From an uncultured Bacteroidales bacterium (lineage in GTDB: Bacteria > Bacteroidota > Bacteroidia > Bacteroidales > UBA932): DNA of 8,507 nucleotides. Positions 5,655-8,507 of this stretch are shown here, one piece after another. A program made the position numbers and the translations under genes. The notes under the pieces were generated by a model. That model ran no database searches. It worked only from the letters and a program-made list of their open reading frames with translations, and was not told the DNA's origin. Every line of letters starts with the position of its first letter. Within the stretch, counting starts at the first letter, position 1. The stretch is from positions 1 through 8,507 of the forward strand of contig CALCEJ010000134.1 of NCBI GenBank assembly GCA_937900465.1, in the 5' to 3' direction.

Positions 5655-7528
5655 TGGAGACACCCCTTGGAATATTGCAGCGCTATTGGGGCTACGATTC
5701 CTTCAGGCCTATGCAGGAAGAGGTCGTCGGCGACGCCCTCCGGGGTGACGACGTCCTTGCAATCCTCCCGACTGGCGGCGGCAAGTCCATCTGTTTCCAG
5801 GTCCCTGCGATGCTCCGTCCCGGCATCGCCCTCGTCGTCACGCCACTTATCGCGCTGATGAAAGACCAGGTCCGGAACCTCCGCGACCGCGGCATAAAAG
5901 CCCTTGCGGTCCACGCCGGGATGTCCGGGGAGGAGGTGGACCTTTCCCTTAACAACGCCGCGTTCGGCGATTTCAAGTTCCTGTACCTCTCCCCCGAAAG
6001 GCTCAAGACCAGGGTTTTCCGGAATTACCTCGATGCAATGGACATATCCTATATCGTCGTCGACGAGGCCCATTGCATCTCGCAGTGGGGCTACGACTTC
6101 CGGCCTGACTACCTGGACATTGGGCTTCTGAGGGAAAAGGTCGACGCCCCCGTAATCGCCCTTACGGCGACGGCGACCCCAAGAGTCGCGGAGGATATTA
6201 TGGAAAAACTCCGTTTCCGGAAGCCCTTGATGAGGATAGCCGGCTTTGAAAGGCCCAACCTCAGCTATATCGTCCGTAACACCGAGGACAAGAACACCCG
6301 ACTGATGCAGGTCGTTTCGAACCTTCCCGGAAGCGGAATAGTGTATGTCAGAAGCCGCGCCCGCGCTGAGGAACTCTCCGCTTTTCTCCGGAGCCAGGGC
6401 GAAAACGCCTCCTTTTACCACGCCGGGCTCGGAAATGCGGAAAGGACAGCCCGTCAGGACAGGTGGAAAAGGGACGAGATAAGGGTCATGGTGTGTACCA
6501 ACGCCTTCGGGATGGGAATAGACAAACCGGAAGTCCGCTTCGTTGTCCATTACGACCTTCCCGAATCCCCGGAAGCTTATTTCCAGGAGGCCGGCCGTGC
6601 AGGACGCGACGGAAAAGAATCCTTCGCGATACTGCTGTGGAACGACACCGACCTCCGCCGGCTTTCCCAGTTCCAGGCCGTTTCCTACCCCGACACCGAA
6701 TTCCTCGAAGACCTTTACCAGAAGGTCCATATCTTCCACGGAATCCCCTATGAGCAGGGGGAATTCCGTCAGATAAAGTTTGACCTCACAGAGTTCTGCC
6801 GCCACTATAACCTTCAGAGTAATACCGTCTACAGCGGGCTCAGGGCCCTCGAGCGCGAGGGGCACTGGACCTACAGCGAAGATGTGGAAATAAGGACAAG
6901 GGTCCGGATTCTCATTGAGCGTAACGCCCTTTACAGGACTGACCTTGAGGAGCCTTCGATGGAGACCGTGCTTGAAACTCTTATGCGAAGCTACACAGGA
7001 CTCTTTTCCGCTACCGTCCCCATCGACGAAGACTACGTCGCATCCCGCTCCGGCCTTTCAATCCCACAGCTAAGACAGGTCCTTTACCGGCTTTCCGTAA
7101 ATCACATCATACGCTATATCCCCGAGGACCGCGCCTCCGTCCTTTTCCTGGCCCATTCCCGCCTGTACCCCGGCAATGTCAGAATCTCGAAGGAGCGTTA
7201 CGGACTTCTCCGCGATGCATCGGCCGAAAGGTCCGACACTATGAAAGAATATGTAATGGAGACGGAGACCTGCCGGAGCCGGTTCCTTCTTAAGTACTTC
7301 GGCCAGGCGGAATCCGCCCCCTGCGGGAAATGCGACATCTGCCGCACCCCCTCCGAGGGGAAGGATCTTGAAAAACGGATCAAGGCCTTCCTGAAGGGGA
7401 AAAGCAGTTATTCCCTTGGAGAAGTCGAGGAAAGATTCGGCCTTCCCGGCAGTCCCGACGAGAGGCTTTGGAAGGATGTCCTCCGTAAACTCATAGACCG
7501 GGAGGAGGTTCCCCCTTATACGTTGTAA
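5654..7528 (+). CDS. recQ: ATP-dependent DNA helicase RecQ
   Basis: A 3'-5' DNA helicase of recombination and fork repair. The 624-aa protein has motif 0 (YWGYDSFRPMQ, 11-21), Walker A PTGGGKS (39-45), DEAHCISQWGYDFRP (137-151), TATAT (171-175), TNAFGMGIDKP (282-292) and QEAGRAGRDG (311-320). A four-Cys zinc site (C540, C557, C560, C563) lies near the C-terminus, about 200 residues after the helicase core, with a probable winged-helix region between. In E. coli RecQ the zinc site comes directly after the helicase core and the winged helix after that. The layout here matches my recollection of the short Bacteroidota RecQ type. There is no HRDC domain. The TGATG junction with the upstream gene and TAATG with the downstream gene imply coupled translation. 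It has no evident link to hexuronate use. Confidence 0.95.
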   Translation: METPLGILQRYWGYDSFRPMQEEVVGDALRGDDVLAILPTGGGKSICFQVPAMLRPGIALVVTPLIALMKDQVRNLRDRGIKALAVHAGMSGEEVDLSLNNAAFGDFKFLYLSPERLKTRVFRNYLDAMDISYIVVDEAHCISQWGYDFRPDYLDIGLLREKVDAPVIALTATATPRVAEDIMEKLRFRKPLMRIAGFERPNLSYIVRNTEDKNTRLMQVVSNLPGSGIVYVRSRARAEELSAFLRSQGENASFYHAGLGNAERTARQDRWKRDEIRVMVCTNAFGMGIDKPEVRFVVHYDLPESPEAYFQEAGRAGRDGKESFAILLWNDTDLRRLSQFQAVSYPDTEFLEDLYQKVHIFHGIPYEQGEFRQIKFDLTEFCRHYNLQSNTVYSGLRALEREGHWTYSEDVEIRTRVRILIERNALYRTDLEEPSMETVLETLMRSYTGLFSATVPIDEDYVASRSGLSIPQLRQVLYRLSVNHIIRYIPEDRASVLFLAHSRLYPGNVRISKERYGLLRDASAERSDTMKEYVMETETCRSRFLLKYFGQAESAPCGKCDICRTPSEGKDLEKRIKAFLKGKSSYSLGEVEERFGLPGSPDERLWKDVLRKLIDREEVPPYTL

Positions 7529-8502
7529 TGGGCACAAAGGACATTTTACTTGGGAAAATACGCAGCGGAGAGCATCTTTCCACCGGCAATCAGCTGAGCC
7601 TCGCCCTGAGGCTGGGGACGCCGGCCATAATAGCGCAGCTCTCCTCCGTCGTCATGCAGTATATCGACTCCGCGATGGTAGGCCATCTCGACTCTTCCTC
7701 CGCAGCGGCGATTTCCCTCGTTTCGACCTGTCTGTGGCTCCTCGGGGGCCTGTGCTTTGTCTGCTGCAACGGGTTTTCGGTCCAGGTGGCCCATCTTGTG
7801 GGCGCAAACGATTTCGCATCGGCCCGAAAGGTAGTGCGTCAGGCGCTGACCTTCGCGCTGATCTGGAGCGTGGCGCTATCCCTTATCGGCCTTGCCGTCG
7901 CGCAGCGGCTCCCCTATTGGCTTGGCGGCTCGCCTGAGATTGCGGATATGGCCTCCGGGTATTTCAGGATATGCTGTCTCTTCCTTCCGCTGATGCAGCT
8001 GGATTATATGGCGGCAACGCTTCTTCAGTGCAGCGGGAATATGAAGATTCCAAGCATTCTCAATGTCATAATGTGCGTCCTGGACGTTATATTCAACTAC
8101 ATTTTCATCTATATGATGGATATGGGCGTAGAGGGCGCTGCGCTGGGTTCAGGACTTGCGGAGGCAGTGACGGCCGCGGCAATGCTCTACTTCCTCGTAT
8201 TCCGGTCCAGGGACCTTCGGATCGTGGGAGAGAAGGGGTCGTTCGTCCCCTCCGGGAAGATTCTTCGAAAAGCTGCTGACATAGGACTTCCGATGTGTCT
8301 TCAGAGCATCATCATGAGAGGCGCTTACATCGCTGGAACGGTGATTGTCGCCCCGCTCGGAACAATTGCAATCGCGGCGAACGGCTTTGCCATTACCGCA
8401 GAAAGCTTCTGCTACATGCCGGGATACGGCATTTCAGATGCGACCACGACTCTTGTCGGGCAAAGTCTCGGAGCGGGCAGGAAGAGTCGTGGTCGCATCT
8501 GA
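7528..8502 (+). CDS. MATE family efflux transporter, 3' truncated
   Basis: This inner-membrane multidrug/Na+ (or H+) antiporter of the MATE (NorM/DinF-like) family has its first MatE half complete: YIDSAMVGHLDSSSAAAISL (45-64), repeated hydrophobic helices, and VLDVIFNYIFIY (about 188-199). The second half begins near residue 245 and reaches the conserved TTLVGQSLGAGR. Full-length relatives are about 440-460 aa, so roughly 120-140 residues are missing. The last trustworthy codon is AGG at 8479-8481 (R318). The next six residues (KSRGRI) and the TGA at 8500-8502 come from an inverted copy of 8429-8454 and are probably not the real C-terminus. The ATG overlaps the recQ TAA by 1 nt. The substrate cannot be predicted. 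Confidence 0.9.
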   Translation: MGTKDILLGKIRSGEHLSTGNQLSLALRLGTPAIIAQLSSVVMQYIDSAMVGHLDSSSAAAISLVSTCLWLLGGLCFVCCNGFSVQVAHLVGANDFASARKVVRQALTFALIWSVALSLIGLAVAQRLPYWLGGSPEIADMASGYFRICCLFLPLMQLDYMAATLLQCSGNMKIPSILNVIMCVLDVIFNYIFIYMMDMGVEGAALGSGLAEAVTAAAMLYFLVFRSRDLRIVGEKGSFVPSGKILRKAADIGLPMCLQSIIMRGAYIAGTVIVAPLGTIAIAANGFAITAESFCYMPGYGISDATTTLVGQSLGAGRKSRGRI

Positions 8503-8507
8503 AATGC
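8429..8507. repeat. Perfect 26-bp inverted repeat ending the window
   Basis: Bases 8429-8454 and 8482-8507 are perfect reverse complements, separated by a 27-nt centre (8455-8481). The right arm stops exactly at the last base and introduces a stop into a conserved MATE coding region. The left arm and centre encode conserved MATE sequence, so the right arm is the intruder. This shape is typical of snap-back or chimeric reads at a contig end and is unlikely to be a biological terminator, because it lies within the gene and lacks a U-run. Confidence 0.9.

Noticed and set aside
5444..6865. Minus-strand open frame of 473 aa
   Set aside because: Spans the junction of two clear plus-strand genes, including the RecQ helicase motifs, and has no domain of its own.

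Overview
The window looks like a contig from a GC-rich Bacteroidota, probably a gut-type Bacteroidales. Three upstream regions carry the Bacteroidota promoter pattern (TTTG, 19-21 nt, TAnnTTTG). Shine-Dalgarno sequences are weak or absent, and one gene product is a lipoprotein with an acidic stretch after the lipobox cysteine. The genus cannot be fixed from the sequence alone.

Left part (1-1765) is AT-richer and patchy. It opens with a 55-nt exact copy of the promoter and start region of the uxuB-type gene found at 1729-1783. Next come a well-formed orphan promoter with an adjoining palindrome (134-188) and a possible short structured transcript. A DUF3800 gene lies on the minus strand (272-1093) with its own promoter. 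The 3' tail of a broken surface- or phage-type gene follows (1238-1402), then a two-way terminator, then a small possible membrane protein on the minus strand (1496-1675).

Right part (1766-8507) is one tightly packed plus-strand operon in GC-rich sequence. The order is SDR D-mannonate oxidoreductase (uxuB type), mannonate dehydratase (uxuA), an exported FAD-dependent oxidoreductase lipoprotein, a RecQ helicase and a MATE transporter cut by the window end. The four junctions overlap by 4, 4, 1 and 1 nt. The first two enzymes turn fructuronate into mannonate and then into 2-keto-3-deoxygluconate, the core of glucuronate catabolism. The flavoprotein probably acts outside the cytoplasm on a related sugar or glycan, but its substrate is unknown. 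RecQ and MATE have no obvious metabolic link and may simply share the transcript.

Both window ends look abnormal. The left end is a 55-nt exact repeat, a length equal to a common assembler k-mer. The right end is a perfect 26-bp fold-back that breaks the MATE reading frame. Gene order across 1-1783 and the last 26 bases should be treated as possible assembly or library artefacts until checked. I see no convincing new multi-gene system. The best leads are the exported flavoenzyme inside a hexuronate operon, the loop-forming repeat with DUF3800 inside it, and the orphan promoter/RNA at the left.
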